Positions 51,401 to 60,172 are shown, counted from the stretch's first letter. The stretch: 64,000 nt of DNA from Bacillus_BD oryzisoli_A (GCF_043641075.1 NZ_JBHZRC010000006.1:186001-250000), one strand, 5' to 3'. Numbers and translations: made by a program. The notes: generated by a model not told the origin, from the sequence alone.

Positions 51401-51711
51401 TCAGCTGTTTTTGTATTCGATTCTAGAAAACGAATATCTTGCTTCATTTCATCCCTTGTTGATTTTAACGTGGTTAACTCCTTCTGCAGTGCTGCTTCAT
51501 TTGTAAAAATCACTAGGTTTCGAATACGTATTCCGGCATTTTTTACATCCGTATGAATTTGTCCTGCAGTAGAAGATAGCTGGTAGTTTGTTTGTATGGC
51601 ACGGGTTGTTTTACTGAGATCTGAATTTTGTACCAACCCAATGCCAATAAGAATGACTAGGAGAACAGGTAAAGTACATAATGCCAATAAAAGCTTTGTT
51701 TTGATTTTCAT
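48478..51711 (-). CDS. Hybrid sensor histidine kinase (HAMP-GAF-coil-HisKA-HATPase-REC-REC)
   Basis: 1077 residues: TM1 near 7-26, an extracytoplasmic helical sensor up to about 180, TM2 near 184-206, HAMP near 207-260, GAF near 275-425, a long Glu/Gln-rich coiled coil near 430-545, HisKA with LANMSHELRTPLNSLL, HATPase (NLLSNAFKFT, DTGIGIS, GTGLGLS), and two receiver domains with phospho-Asp in MILDLGLTD and LVLMDIMMPEMDG. The layout matches large Bacillus hybrid kinases associated with c-di-GMP and biofilm control. It abuts the REC-GGDEF-EAL-LuxR gene by 2 bases. Confidence 0.9.
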   Translation of the reverse strand: MKIKTKLLLALCTLPVLLVILIGIGLVQNSDLSKTTRAIQTNYQLSSTAGQIHTDVKNAGIRIRNLVIFTNEAALQKELTTLKSTRDEMKQDIRFLESNTKTAEQKELVSSLKQTNNEFNLYQDEVIAAVSQGDKEKALALINESSAEIHEEFFQVISGITSTFSSNLESSITTMLKDFQREIIIGVVILAIVIILIISILFRNIRTITTRLNAMSKIMSDVANGNADLSTKLDIQSNDEMDEVAISFNQMTESLEMQKKKEQELLWIKANIADITTSLNGSHDLKTLGSQFLSKVVPLVESSHAVFYVKDLNEQNQPVYQLLSTYAFKERKHLSNTIRSGEGLIGQAIFEKTPIILTEVPSDYVRVSSGLGEAPPLNLYVLPILFEGDVKAVLEIASFKPFSEAQQAFLEELINGVGIILESVMASIQLAKTLEESQRLMEEIQAQSEELQNQQEELRATNEELEEQTQALRQSEEKLQMQQEELEQANADLEEKAKDLEEQNKRFERTNREVEKARAELETKAKELALSSKYKTEFLANMSHELRTPLNSLLILSKLLADNGEGNLTSKQVEFSKTIYSSGHDLLILINDILDLAKIESGKTQTHLSDVMLTDIAGFVEASFRPIANEKNLNFSISLKEGVPHSIYSDGARIQQVLKNLLSNAFKFTEEGEVCLEIGLDSKADKPNRVVFTVRDTGIGISKNKQDLIFEAFQQADGTTSRKYGGTGLGLSISRELAVLLGGQIVVESETGKGSSFAFYVGDYKETIMPVEAIAANGAAAAMEQLADTERESSHKEPYFEPEQSEEENHIKRLLLVDDDMWQRSSIMELIGDMDVIIKAVSTGNEAIEELKVNSFDCMILDLGLTDTSGFDLLEKLKETEHLQKVKIIIYTGRDLTSKEEIQLRKYTQTIIIKNEHSPQRLKEELELFIQETQVTESRNDEPHNMEVSTPSGLQGKKVLLVDDDVRNVFALSSILEMNGMEVVFAENGIESLEILQQSPGIELVLMDIMMPEMDGYEAIRRIRAMNRFMELPIIALTAKAMKNDREKCLEAGASDYIVKPINPDQLISLMKVWLYQ

Positions 51712-51713
51712 TA

Positions 51714-53843
51714 TTAGGCCCTTTCTGGTTTTACGTTTGCTTGATTGAATTTAGTGTAGAAGTTCTCCCCTTCTTTAATGCAAAATTCATAGACCATCGA
51801 AATGGCTTGCACTCGATCTGCTACATGTAACTTTTGAAGAATTTTTGTAATATGATTTTTGACAGTATGTTCGCTTATGAATAGCTGCTCTGAAATCTCT
51901 TTATTGCTTTTGCCACTGATAATACATGTAAATACATCCATTTCACGTGAAGAAATTTTAAATTGATCCTTCATATGAATAAGTGCAGCCTCAATAATTT
52001 CTTGTTTGAAATCTTTATCCTGATTTGGGAGAACCGGGTTTGCTGAACCCAGAATGTTATTGGGAAGGTTTACAACATGCTTATTTTCTTCTCTTTGAAT
52101 GGAATTTTCACTGCCATGTAATAAAAATCTTTCAAAATCTGCTGGTAAAACCGGTCGGCTAAATAAATTGCCCTGGTACTCTTGACAATGATAGTTCTTT
52201 AGTAGTTTCAGTTGTTCAAGTGTATCTACCCCTTCAGCTATAACCGATAGCTGAAGTTTATTTGCCAAAGAAGTAATCGATTCGATAAGAATTTGACTTT
52301 GGTGATGATTCTCTGAAATATCCTGAATAAAGGATTTATCAATTTTTATCATATCAACTGGAAAACGTCTTAAATAATTTAATGACGAATAGCCCGTCCC
52401 AAAATCATCGAGAATCACACGTGCTCCCATATTTCGCAGCTGCAGCAATTTAGGAATGATTGAATCTTCATTTTTCAAAATATCAGACTCGGTAATCTCC
52501 ACCTCTAAAAGTTCGGAACTTATGCCGGTCTCCAATAAGATCTTGTAGAAGCTCTCGATAAGATTGTTTTGTAAAAAGACTTGCGCGTTCACTTTGAACG
52601 CAATTCGAACTGGATTTAGTTCCTTTTTGATCCAACTTGTTATTTGTCCACAAACCTTTCTCAAAACCCATTGACCAATCTCAAGAATCTGTCCATTTTC
52701 TTCTGCCATTGGAAGAAACTCTTCAGAAGAAATCGTTCCCCAGCTTGGGTGATTCCACCGTAACAAAGCTTCAGCGCTTAGTACAAGGCTAGACTCCATA
52801 TCCACTCTTGGCTGAAGGACAAGAACCAATTCTTCTCTTTCAATTGCCTTTCGTAAATCGTTTCTCATTTGAAAGCTGCGATATGAATTGAGATTCAATC
52901 CAGTATGAAATACCTTGTATTTATTCTTTCCTAGTTCCTTCGCTCGGCGTAAAGCCGCGTCTGCATTCTTGATTAAGGAAAGTGAATCTTCCCCATCATA
53001 TGGAAAAATACTTAATCCAATCGATGATGTCATAAATAGCTCATATTTATCAATATAAAAGGGTTCTTTAAATGCTTCCACAATACTCTCGGCAACCATC
53101 AAAGAGCTCTCCCGATCTGATTCAGGCAAAATGATGTTGAATTCATCGCCGTCCACTCGCGCAAGTAAGTCCCCTTCACTTAATAAACCTGCCAATCGAG
53201 TGGCAATTTCCTGCAGCATTTTGTCTCCTATGATATGACCGAGAGAATCGTTTACATACTTAAACCGATCCATATCCAAGTAGAGAATCCCTAATGATTG
53301 ATTCTTTCGTCTTGCTTCATTTATATAAAAGATTAATTGATCATTAAATTTTCGTCTATTTGGCAAATCTGTCAGTCCATCATGAAAGGCCATGTGTTCG
53401 ATGATTCGATTCTTTTCTTTGAGTGCCTCGGCTTGCTGGATTAATTTTTGCTTTATTTTATATAATTCCACAAAGCCTTCAACCTTTGATTTTAGAATAA
53501 AAGGATCAAAGGGCTTGAGCAGATAATCAATTGCCCCTACTGAATAACCCATGAAAATATGCTCAGAATCCATATTATTAGCGGTTATAAATAGAATTGG
53601 AATATTTTTTGTTTTTTCTCTTGTCTTGATGATCTTTGCTGTTCCAAATCCATCCATTCCCGGCATTTGCACATCTAATAAAATCGCAGCAAATTCATAT
53701 TTTAATAGGTATTTTAATGCTTCTTCACCTGAATAGGCTTTAATTAAGTTGTAATCCTCATGTTCAATAATCGCTTCTAGAGCTAATAGATTTTCAGCTC
53801 GATCATCTACTAGGAGAATATTAATAGGTTCATCGATATTCAC
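51714..53843 (-). CDS. REC-GGDEF-EAL-LuxR response regulator
   Basis: 709 residues from GTG 53843 (GAGG eight bases upstream). Domains in order: receiver (PINILLVDDRAENLL, phospho-Asp in AILLDVQMPGMDG), GGDEF (ARVDGDEF, first Gly replaced by Asp), EAL (EALLRW, EITES, DDFGTGYSSL, KIDKSFI, AEGVDT) and a C-terminal LuxR-type HTH (FKISSREMDVFTCIISGKSNKEISEQLFISEHTVKNHITKILQKLHV). It can be a transcription factor controlled by phosphorylation and possibly by c-di-GMP. The frame extends to 53990, but that reading is AT-rich, carries two palindromes and overlaps the CheY stop; the GTG start is preferred. Confidence 0.85.
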   Translation of the reverse strand: MNIDEPINILLVDDRAENLLALEAIIEHEDYNLIKAYSGEEALKYLLKYEFAAILLDVQMPGMDGFGTAKIIKTREKTKNIPILFITANNMDSEHIFMGYSVGAIDYLLKPFDPFILKSKVEGFVELYKIKQKLIQQAEALKEKNRIIEHMAFHDGLTDLPNRRKFNDQLIFYINEARRKNQSLGILYLDMDRFKYVNDSLGHIIGDKMLQEIATRLAGLLSEGDLLARVDGDEFNIILPESDRESSLMVAESIVEAFKEPFYIDKYELFMTSSIGLSIFPYDGEDSLSLIKNADAALRRAKELGKNKYKVFHTGLNLNSYRSFQMRNDLRKAIEREELVLVLQPRVDMESSLVLSAEALLRWNHPSWGTISSEEFLPMAEENGQILEIGQWVLRKVCGQITSWIKKELNPVRIAFKVNAQVFLQNNLIESFYKILLETGISSELLEVEITESDILKNEDSIIPKLLQLRNMGARVILDDFGTGYSSLNYLRRFPVDMIKIDKSFIQDISENHHQSQILIESITSLANKLQLSVIAEGVDTLEQLKLLKNYHCQEYQGNLFSRPVLPADFERFLLHGSENSIQREENKHVVNLPNNILGSANPVLPNQDKDFKQEIIEAALIHMKDQFKISSREMDVFTCIISGKSNKEISEQLFISEHTVKNHITKILQKLHVADRVQAISMVYEFCIKEGENFYTKFNQANVKPERA

Positions 53844-53866
53844 ACTTTTAACCTCGTTCCCACTAT

Positions 53867-53975
53867 GTATATAGTATTTTCTATATACTAGAATAGCATA
53901 ATCTAGGAAATTGGATAGAGTTAATTTATGGTTTAATACTGCAGAATTATTGATTATATATAGAAAGTATCTATA
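53867..53975. repeat. Two operator-like palindromes before the REC-GGDEF-EAL-LuxR gene
   Basis: GTATATAG-TATTTT-CTATATAC (53867-53888) and TATAGA-AAGTA-TCTATA (53959-53975). They may be autoregulatory sites or intergenic hairpins. Confidence 0.45.
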
Positions 53976-53986
53976 AATTTCGGAAT

Positions 53987-54343
53987 TCACCCAATCTTTT
54001 GCAATACTGGGATGAGGTTGGCAAAATTAGGTTTAATAATAAAATCACTGGCTCCATTATTAAGAGCATCCAGAATCATCCTTTTATGACCCATTGCCGT
54101 ACACATGATGACCGTTGCGGCTGAATCGTACGCCTTGATTTCTTTTAGTGCATCAATACCATCCAGGTTAGGCATTGTGATATCCATTAAAACAATGTCA
54201 GGAGCAAACAGCTTATAGTTTTGGATCGCTTCATAGCCATCCTTCGCTTCAGAAATAACGTTATATCTGCTCTCCCTCAGGATATCCTTTAACCACTTCC
54301 TCATAAAAACAGAGTCATCTGCTATTAGTATCGTTTTTGGCAA
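53987..54343 (-). CDS. CheY-like single-domain response regulator
   Basis: 118 residues: TILIADDSVFMRKWLKDIL, phospho-Asp in DIVLMDITMPNLDGIDAL, CTAMGHKRMILDALNNGASDFIIKPNF. Intact acidic pocket and Lys. Without an output domain. Second gene of the operon, downstream of the PAS protein. Confidence 0.9.
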   Translation of the reverse strand: MPKTILIADDSVFMRKWLKDILRESRYNVISEAKDGYEAIQNYKLFAPDIVLMDITMPNLDGIDALKEIKAYDSAATVIMCTAMGHKRMILDALNNGASDFIIKPNFANLIPVLQKIG

Positions 54344-54387
54344 TTTACATCAACCTTTCCTAATAAAAATAATGTGATAGATTCTAC

Positions 54388-54954
54388 TTACTTTCGTTTT
54401 ACTAATTCGTGTTTCATGCTGTCTTCAAATTCTTTTTGAATTGAAATATTTGTTACTATTCTTTCGAGTTGGAAACAATCCGCTTCAAACTGATAGATAG
54501 GTAGAATTCTATCTTGAACCCAGATCACGTCTCCATTTTTATCAATCACACGGTATTTATGACTCATGCTTCCGACCTCTGCTAGCTTTGCGATTTCTTC
54601 CAGATAGGCTTGATAATCAGCCTCATGTATAATAGCTTCCCAAGAGTCCTCATCAGTAAAATGTTCAGAGTCAAATCCCGTTACTGCTTCAAACCCACTA
54701 GGAATCCCAATTTCCTTTGTAAGTGCATCTCCCCTTTTGTTTCCTACAGCTAATGATTTCCATACACTATTAAATCGGGATTGATGGATTGAAGTCTGTT
54801 CAATCATATAGTTAGAAAGCCTCACTAAGTAGAACAGTATACTTTTTACCGTATCAATTTCATGTATAGCTGTAGCAGGGCTCGGATTGTATACTAGTAA
54901 AGAGTCCACATTTACATTTTTTCTTTTATGATTGAACCATGTTAATTTTCGCAT
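54388..54954 (-). CDS. PAS-domain protein
   Basis: 188 residues: an N-terminal part with no recognised domain (MRKLTWFNHKRKNVNVDSLL) and a PAS/PAC fold near 80-180 (MSHKYRVIDKNGDVIWVQDRILPIYQ). No output domain. First gene of the leftward operon; likely an adaptor or sensor for the hybrid kinase. Confidence 0.75.
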   Translation of the reverse strand: MRKLTWFNHKRKNVNVDSLLVYNPSPATAIHEIDTVKSILFYLVRLSNYMIEQTSIHQSRFNSVWKSLAVGNKRGDALTKEIGIPSGFEAVTGFDSEHFTDEDSWEAIIHEADYQAYLEEIAKLAEVGSMSHKYRVIDKNGDVIWVQDRILPIYQFEADCFQLERIVTNISIQKEFEDSMKHELVKRK

Positions 54955-55028
54955 GTTTAAATTCCCCCAAATTCGTATTCCCCAATGAACTTTTCTTGTC
55001 CTTATTTTCCGTGAATTGCTTTATAAAA

Positions 55029-55071
55029 GATATCACCTTGTATTCTTATTCTAGATAGGAGGTAGTTCCTA
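55029..55071 (-). promoter_or_regulatory. Promoter module shared with the Spo0E/SinI unit (copy 2)
   Basis: Same 25-base block as at 47395 (one mismatch) and the palindrome TAGGAGGTAGTTCCTA (55056-55071). Spacing between block and palindrome is 2 bases here, 16 at copy 1. Confidence 0.65.
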
Positions 55072-55103
55072 TTATTCATACAAAAGCAGTGTTACCACTT
55101 CAC

Positions 55104-55134
55104 AAAAAAACTAGCTCCTGCTAGAAACTAGTTT
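55104..55134 (-). terminator. Terminator of the ger operon
   Basis: AAACTAG / CTAGTTT stem followed by TTTTTTTG on the minus strand. Confidence 0.8.
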
Positions 55135-55148
55135 CTTCATTAATATTA

Positions 55149-56357
55149 TTAATTCCATTCCATTCCCGCTCTTTTTATGTGATAGTCAACAGTTACCTTA
55201 ATATCCATTTCCTTATATACCTCTGACCATCTTTCTTCCGTTTTGATTTCTTGATCCCAATACTCCCCATACTTCGCTCTAATTCTCGCTCCCAGCCCCA
55301 ATACATCTGATCCCTCTTTCTGGACCTTTTTAAGCAGCTCCCGACATATCTCTTCACTTTTATTATTCGCTGCTTGCTCAAGCTTCTTAAGATTTTTCGT
55401 GTTTAATCTATTCGTATTTACCTCTTCATCTACGACTGCATCTACCTTCACATGTATGCTAGCACTTGGTACTCCATTTTTTACCTTCACTTTAATATCT
55501 GGATTTCTTTTTTGTGATTGAATAAAATAAACACCACGACCATTATCCAATGACACCGCAATCGAATAACCTCCTGGACTTTTTTCCTTCATGCCCATAT
55601 AGGCACCTATTTCAATTGATGACGTGCGTCCAACCAGCTTCGCATCCTTGAAAAATGCAAGACCGTCAACCAGAATACGATCATTTTCAATCACTTTTAC
55701 AGTTGGCAAGATGGCATTGACACCATCGTCCGATATATCTGTCCAAAATTTCCCAAGATATTCTCGGGGAAGCTTACCAAAACGAACAGCATGGTCTAAC
55801 GTGCTTGATAGATAGATTGATGGGACCGTTTCAATCGGTGGAGCGGATTTCATGACCTTTGATGCGTCTTTTTCATTAACAATCATCCACGCGGTCCTTC
55901 TTACCTCATAGTCCCGCCTTAAATAATCATTAATTTCCGACAAGCCCCGTTTTGCAATTTCATCTGAAACGACTACTATCTGTAAATGACCCAAATAAAG
56001 CTTTTCAGCTAATTGCTGCTGGAGATTTGACATAGCATCCTTCATCGTATGACCAAATGTTTCAAGTACCCATGCCGTCTTTTCAGAACCCTGGCCTCCT
56101 CCTCCTTCAGGACCTAATTTAATTTTTCCAGGAACGGCAATTTGAGCCGTAACCTTATATAGTGTTTCTCTTTTTTTAATTGGAAAATGACCCTTACGGT
56201 GAGTGACTTCTGGTTCATCACTTAAATCCTTTTCCTGTGCCAAGTCAATAGCAATTCCTAATATATTGGCACGATCCTCTAACTCATACCGATCCCAGCA
56301 GCCTGTTAAAAGTAAGATAAGGAATATCATCAAGATAATATGTAGTGTTCTCCTCAT
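55149..56357 (-). CDS. gerC: Spore germination lipoprotein GerC family
   Basis: 402 residues: signal peptide with lipobox LLTGC near residue 20 and the family start CWDRYELEDRANILGIAID, ending in the conserved WNxxFK-like tail (DYHIKRAGMEWN). The C subunits of GerA-type nutrient receptors are lipid-anchored in the spore inner membrane. Overlaps gerB by four bases. Which paralogue (GerKC, GerBC) is not decidable. Confidence 0.92.
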   Translation of the reverse strand: MRRTLHIILMIFLILLLTGCWDRYELEDRANILGIAIDLAQEKDLSDEPEVTHRKGHFPIKKRETLYKVTAQIAVPGKIKLGPEGGGGQGSEKTAWVLETFGHTMKDAMSNLQQQLAEKLYLGHLQIVVVSDEIAKRGLSEINDYLRRDYEVRRTAWMIVNEKDASKVMKSAPPIETVPSIYLSSTLDHAVRFGKLPREYLGKFWTDISDDGVNAILPTVKVIENDRILVDGLAFFKDAKLVGRTSSIEIGAYMGMKEKSPGGYSIAVSLDNGRGVYFIQSQKRNPDIKVKVKNGVPSASIHVKVDAVVDEEVNTNRLNTKNLKKLEQAANNKSEEICRELLKKVQKEGSDVLGLGARIRAKYGEYWDQEIKTEERWSEVYKEMDIKVTVDYHIKRAGMEWN

Positions 56358-57454
56358 ACCGTTTCTCCCTCTTTCTTACGCAGCAATGAAACAACTAGTA
56401 GGAAAACAGGATAAACGATTGTAAGAAAGATTCCATAAAAGGTTATTTGTAAAATTAGATCGTACATTTCATAAATATCCTCTGGGAACATAGCAATGGC
56501 AAACATAATAGGAAAGCCGATTAGGGAAATGAGCCGGTAATGTTCCGATTTAAATAACTCACTTACCCCTCTGACAACCACAAAATAAAAAGACAATAAA
56601 GTGGTGAACGTACCATAAATCCATGAGATATGAAGGATGGCATCTATTCGGGCCAAGACCTGTGCAGGAATATGGACCATTCGCCCAAGTACGAGGACTG
56701 GCCAAAACGATTGCTGAAGCTCTTCTTCTCCGAAAACAGCTAATGTCATGGTAATAATGAACACCACAAAGAAACATGCAATCCAATAACCCCATATTCC
56801 ACTTTTTACACATTTATTCGGTTCCTTCATAAAAGGAATAACCATTGATATCACAAAAAAGTTTAATACTGCTTGTTTCACAATAATCCCGCCGCTCATA
56901 AATTCCTTCAAGGTTGGGTTGTTCCCTAATATGGGTGTAACATGATAGATTTCGATATCCTGAAAAGCAGGAATTAATACGAGAAAGATTGGAAACATGA
57001 TAAGCGGCATATAGAAAAAATGAATATAGGCAAAGGTTGCCACCTTTTGAAACCCGGTTGTCGCACATAGTAGCAGCATAAAAAAAATCGCGATTTGGAT
57101 CGGGGTATTTGGCATTAAAGCACCGGCAACAATTTCGGCATATTGCCTGGTTTCCAGTCCAGTGACAATAGCAAAAAACACAATAATCAGTGCACTAAAA
57201 CACCTCCCGATTGCCTTCCCTAAGAGCTTTTCACTATATCCAATGACTGTATGCTGTGGAAACCTTTTGCCTAAAAAAACGATTGCCAGCAAACCGATAA
57301 AAGCGATTAATACTCCTACTAAACTGGCAAAAGGGGCTCCAAATCCCGCTCCTCGTACCACAAACCGTGGAAGAGCGAGCATGGCCACACCTAATATAGA
57401 ACTGATGATAATCGTGGCTAGTTGAACGGGAGTAACGACATCCCTATTGTTCAT
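56354..57454 (-). CDS. gerB: GerB-family germination permease
   Basis: 366 residues from ATG 57454 (GGGAGG eight bases upstream), with about ten TM segments, beginning MNNRDVVTPVQLATIIISSILGVAMLALPR, the endospore germination permease (GerAB/GerKB, APC-like) pattern. It probably binds the germinant. Translation overlaps gerA by 11 bases and gerC by 4. Confidence 0.92.
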   Translation of the reverse strand: MNNRDVVTPVQLATIIISSILGVAMLALPRFVVRGAGFGAPFASLVGVLIAFIGLLAIVFLGKRFPQHTVIGYSEKLLGKAIGRCFSALIIVFFAIVTGLETRQYAEIVAGALMPNTPIQIAIFFMLLLCATTGFQKVATFAYIHFFYMPLIMFPIFLVLIPAFQDIEIYHVTPILGNNPTLKEFMSGGIIVKQAVLNFFVISMVIPFMKEPNKCVKSGIWGYWIACFFVVFIITMTLAVFGEEELQQSFWPVLVLGRMVHIPAQVLARIDAILHISWIYGTFTTLLSFYFVVVRGVSELFKSEHYRLISLIGFPIMFAIAMFPEDIYEMYDLILQITFYGIFLTIVYPVFLLVVSLLRKKEGETV

Positions 57455-59032
57455 TTGAATTGCCTCCCTTCCTTCCAACTTTAGGATTCTCATTGATTTC
57501 ACCGTCTACCCTTTTGATATTTTGCGGATGTAATAGAGCCGGACGATTTCGCAGCCAGTCAAGTGGTGCCCGGATAAGAGAATCCTTAAATCCTTGGTAA
57601 TTGCCAGGAGTCACAGGTGCCAAATAGGGTACACCAAATGAACGTAATGACAGCATATGATTCATAACAAACATCAATCCTGTAGCCAGACCTAATAACC
57701 CAAAGGCTCCTGATAAGAGAATCAATGGAAATCGCAGCATTCGAAAGGCTGTTGCCGCATTATAGGAGGGTGTTGCAAAGGAACCAATTGTTGACATTGC
57801 GATGATAACCACTGTGATGGGACTAACAAATCCCGCCATTACAGCTGCTTGACCAATGACAAGAACGCCGACAATGGATAAGGCACCACCTACCTGTTGG
57901 GGCATTCGGACAGTAGCCTCTCGTAAAATCTCCATTGCTACCTCCATGAGGAATACCTCTACCACAACGGGAAAGGGAACACCGGCACGGCCACTTGCAG
58001 CAGCTACCACAAACTTAGCCGGAATCATTTCAGGGTTATACGATAGAACCGTTATATAAAACGAAGAAAAGGTCAATGAGAAGATAAGAGCCATAAAACG
58101 GATCACACGAGTGATTGATGTGATCAGCCATCGTTCATTGTAATCTTCACTCGTATGGTAAAACTGATTAAAAACAGATGGCACAATAAGACTTGAGGAT
58201 GAACCATCTACTAAAATAGTAATTCGTCCTTCTAAAATATTACCCGCTGCTTTATCCGGACGCTCCGTATTTTGTACCTGCGGAAACGGAGAACGGGGAT
58301 TATCCTGGATAAACTGTTCAATATATCCCGCATCTAGAATTCGGTCAATTTTGATATCTTGAATTCTTTTTTTTACTTCCTCCAAAAGCTCCGGACTGAC
58401 AATGTTATCGATATAGCATAGTGCGACTCTCGTCTTCGTCCTCTCCCCCACTTCCATTGGTTCCACACGAAATTCAGGATTGGGAGGCGATAGCGTAATA
58501 GGGAAACATTTGTAGTCAGCTGCTCAATAAAACCATCCCTCGGTCCTCTAATCACTCGTTCAGTCTCAGGCTGTTGTATTCCGCGCTTTTCTGGTTTATA
58601 GGAATCAAGTAGAAGGACATTCTTTTCCCCATCAATTAACACAACCGTAGCACCATGCAGCAGGCCGTCCTGAACGCTTTTCCAATCATCTGCTATGCTT
58701 CCACCACAATGATATAGGACTTCGTCAAAAAACCATTGTGATAGTGACTGACTTTTCTCTTGCTGTTCAATGGCCTCTAACTCATCATGTTCCTGTAATG
58801 GCCGTATGATATCGCGATTAATAATCTCCTTATCCGCTAAACTGTCAATATACACAACAGCTGCCGGACGTACCTTTCCTATAAGAAATTTCCTTATTGA
58901 AAAATCAATATCGTTTTTTAATATTTTATTAAGATACTTAATATTATCCTCAATACTCGTATTAATTCTTTTCGTTTCACTCGTTAGATGATCTTCCTGA
59001 TTAGATTGCTTCTTTTTTTGCCAAAATGACAT
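57444..59032 (-). pseudogene. gerA: gerA-like germination receptor subunit split by a frameshift
   Basis: Two overlapping minus-strand frames together make a GerA protein. Frame 1 (59032 to about 58484; MSFWQKKKQSNQEDH...) carries GERxxLxxLK-type N-terminal parts through RVIRGPRDGFIEQLTTNVSLLRYRL. Frame 2 (about 58483 to 57444) continues with EPMEVGERTKTRVALCYIDNIVSPELLEEVKKRIQ and the TM part. The join is in the run GGG at 58482-58484 (minus CTCCCAAT), where one base appears missing. Together they give about 529 residues, the normal GerA length. Real mutation or sequencing error not distinguishable. Confidence 0.85.
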
Positions 59033-59112
59033 CTAATCCCTCCCTTCGAGTTCACGGAAAGCGAACATTAATCTTAGTATCTCAATCTCTATTTTTTACA
59101 TGCATGAAAAAC

Positions 59113-59142
59113 AAAAAAAAGATACTTTCTATAAGTATCTTT
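59113..59142 (-). terminator. Terminator of the XRE gene
   Basis: AAAGATACTT / AAGTATCTTT stem followed by a T-run; it overlaps the stop codon. Confidence 0.85.
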
Positions 59143-59506
59143 AACTCTCCTTACGGTATGACAGGTCTGTATACTTCCTAGCAGCATCCTCTAGTACATT
59201 CTCAAGCAGGCTGAGAACTTCACCTGGAATCTCCATTCCATCCCAATGAAGACCTTTTTTACCGCAAATCTCTCTTAAACGAATATGCATCGATTCTTCC
59301 GCATTCCGTTCATCCGTTAAACCAAGGATATAATCAACTGAAACACCGTACAATTTCGAGAAGCTTTTAAGCTTTTCAAGTGGCGGCTGGCGGTATTTTG
59401 ATTCATATGAAGCGTAGCTCGATTTTTTTACCCCAATCATCCTGCCAACCTCCTCCATCGTGTATCCCTGCTCCAGCCTCAATTCTCGTAAACGGTTATG
59501 ATACAT
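59141..59506 (-). CDS. XRE-family DNA-binding protein
   Basis: 121 residues: N-terminal HTH_XRE (LRELRLEQGYTMEEVGRMIGVKKSSYASYESKYRQPPLEKLKSFSKLYGVSVDYILGLTDE) followed by a helical tail (GEVLSLLENVLEDAARKYTDL). The HTH resembles SinR/SlrR- and phage-type repressors; the tail lacks an obvious SinI-binding motif. ATG 59506 follows GAGGAG by eleven bases; TTG 59533 is an alternative. Just after the GAF protein, co-directional. Confidence 0.8.
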   Translation of the reverse strand: MYHNRLRELRLEQGYTMEEVGRMIGVKKSSYASYESKYRQPPLEKLKSFSKLYGVSVDYILGLTDERNAEESMHIRLREICGKKGLHWDGMEIPGEVLSLLENVLEDAARKYTDLSYRKES

Positions 59507-59536
59507 ACTCTCATCTTCTCCTCTTTCAACCAATGT

Positions 59537-60172
59537 CTATTCTGCAATTTGCTCAGCCATGTAATAAATAGCTTCCTGATACTGAGTTATCTTCTTTTGT
59601 ACAAGGGCTATTTCTTCCTTTTTTACCCCTCTTTGTGTTCTATGGTAAATAGCGAAGGTTCCAATCACATCATCCTCTCGAAAAAAAGGGATGGACCATC
59701 CTGTTTGAAATCCGTATCTAGTAAAATGCTCTCGAAATGGACCCCATAGCGGACTTGATTGAATGTCTGTCACAACGACCTCTCGGTTATGGACAGCTGC
59801 TCCACATGACCCGCATGTTTCTCCAAATGCTCTTTTTTCGTTAATGTCATTAAAAAAGTCAAAAAATTCTACAGGAAAATTTGGTGCGGCTCCATGATAA
59901 ATTTTATTTTCCTTTTGACAATAAAATAGCATGGTTACATGCCCATCCGGAATTGCTTTTTCTAGATCTAAGCAAAGCTTACCTAACTCCATTTTCATAT
60001 TAATTACTTGAAACTCATTCTCAGAAATCACTTGGTTAACAAGTGCATCCAGATGGACTCGAATATTTTCTTCATTTTGAGCTAATAAGGGATTAATTTT
60101 TTGCAAAAGAGCTTTTATTCTTTTATTTGCTGCATATTGTTTCATGTAAACAACGATATCTTTATTCCGCAT
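59537..60172 (-). CDS. GAF-domain protein
   Basis: 211 residues from ATG 60172 (GGAGG five bases upstream): a helical N-terminus and a GAF domain near 70-200 (FGETCGSCGAAVHNREVVVTDIQSSPLWGPFREHFTRYGFQTGWSIPFF...VIGTFAIYHR). CGSCGA loop cysteines are present. No output domain. Probably transcribed with the XRE gene (30 bases downstream) as a sensor-regulator pair. Confidence 0.8.
   Translation of the reverse strand: MRNKDIVVYMKQYAANKRIKALLQKINPLLAQNEENIRVHLDALVNQVISENEFQVINMKMELGKLCLDLEKAIPDGHVTMLFYCQKENKIYHGAAPNFPVEFFDFFNDINEKRAFGETCGSCGAAVHNREVVVTDIQSSPLWGPFREHFTRYGFQTGWSIPFFREDDVIGTFAIYHRTQRGVKKEEIALVQKKITQYQEAIYYMAEQIAE

Noticed and set aside
55193..55381. Minus-strand 62-residue frame
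   Set aside because: Shadow frame inside gerC.
59141..59506. Identification of the XRE protein as SinR, partner of the SinI-like peptide
   Set aside because: Only the HTH is similar in type; the C-terminal oligomerisation segment expected for SinR is not clear and the genes are 12 kb apart.
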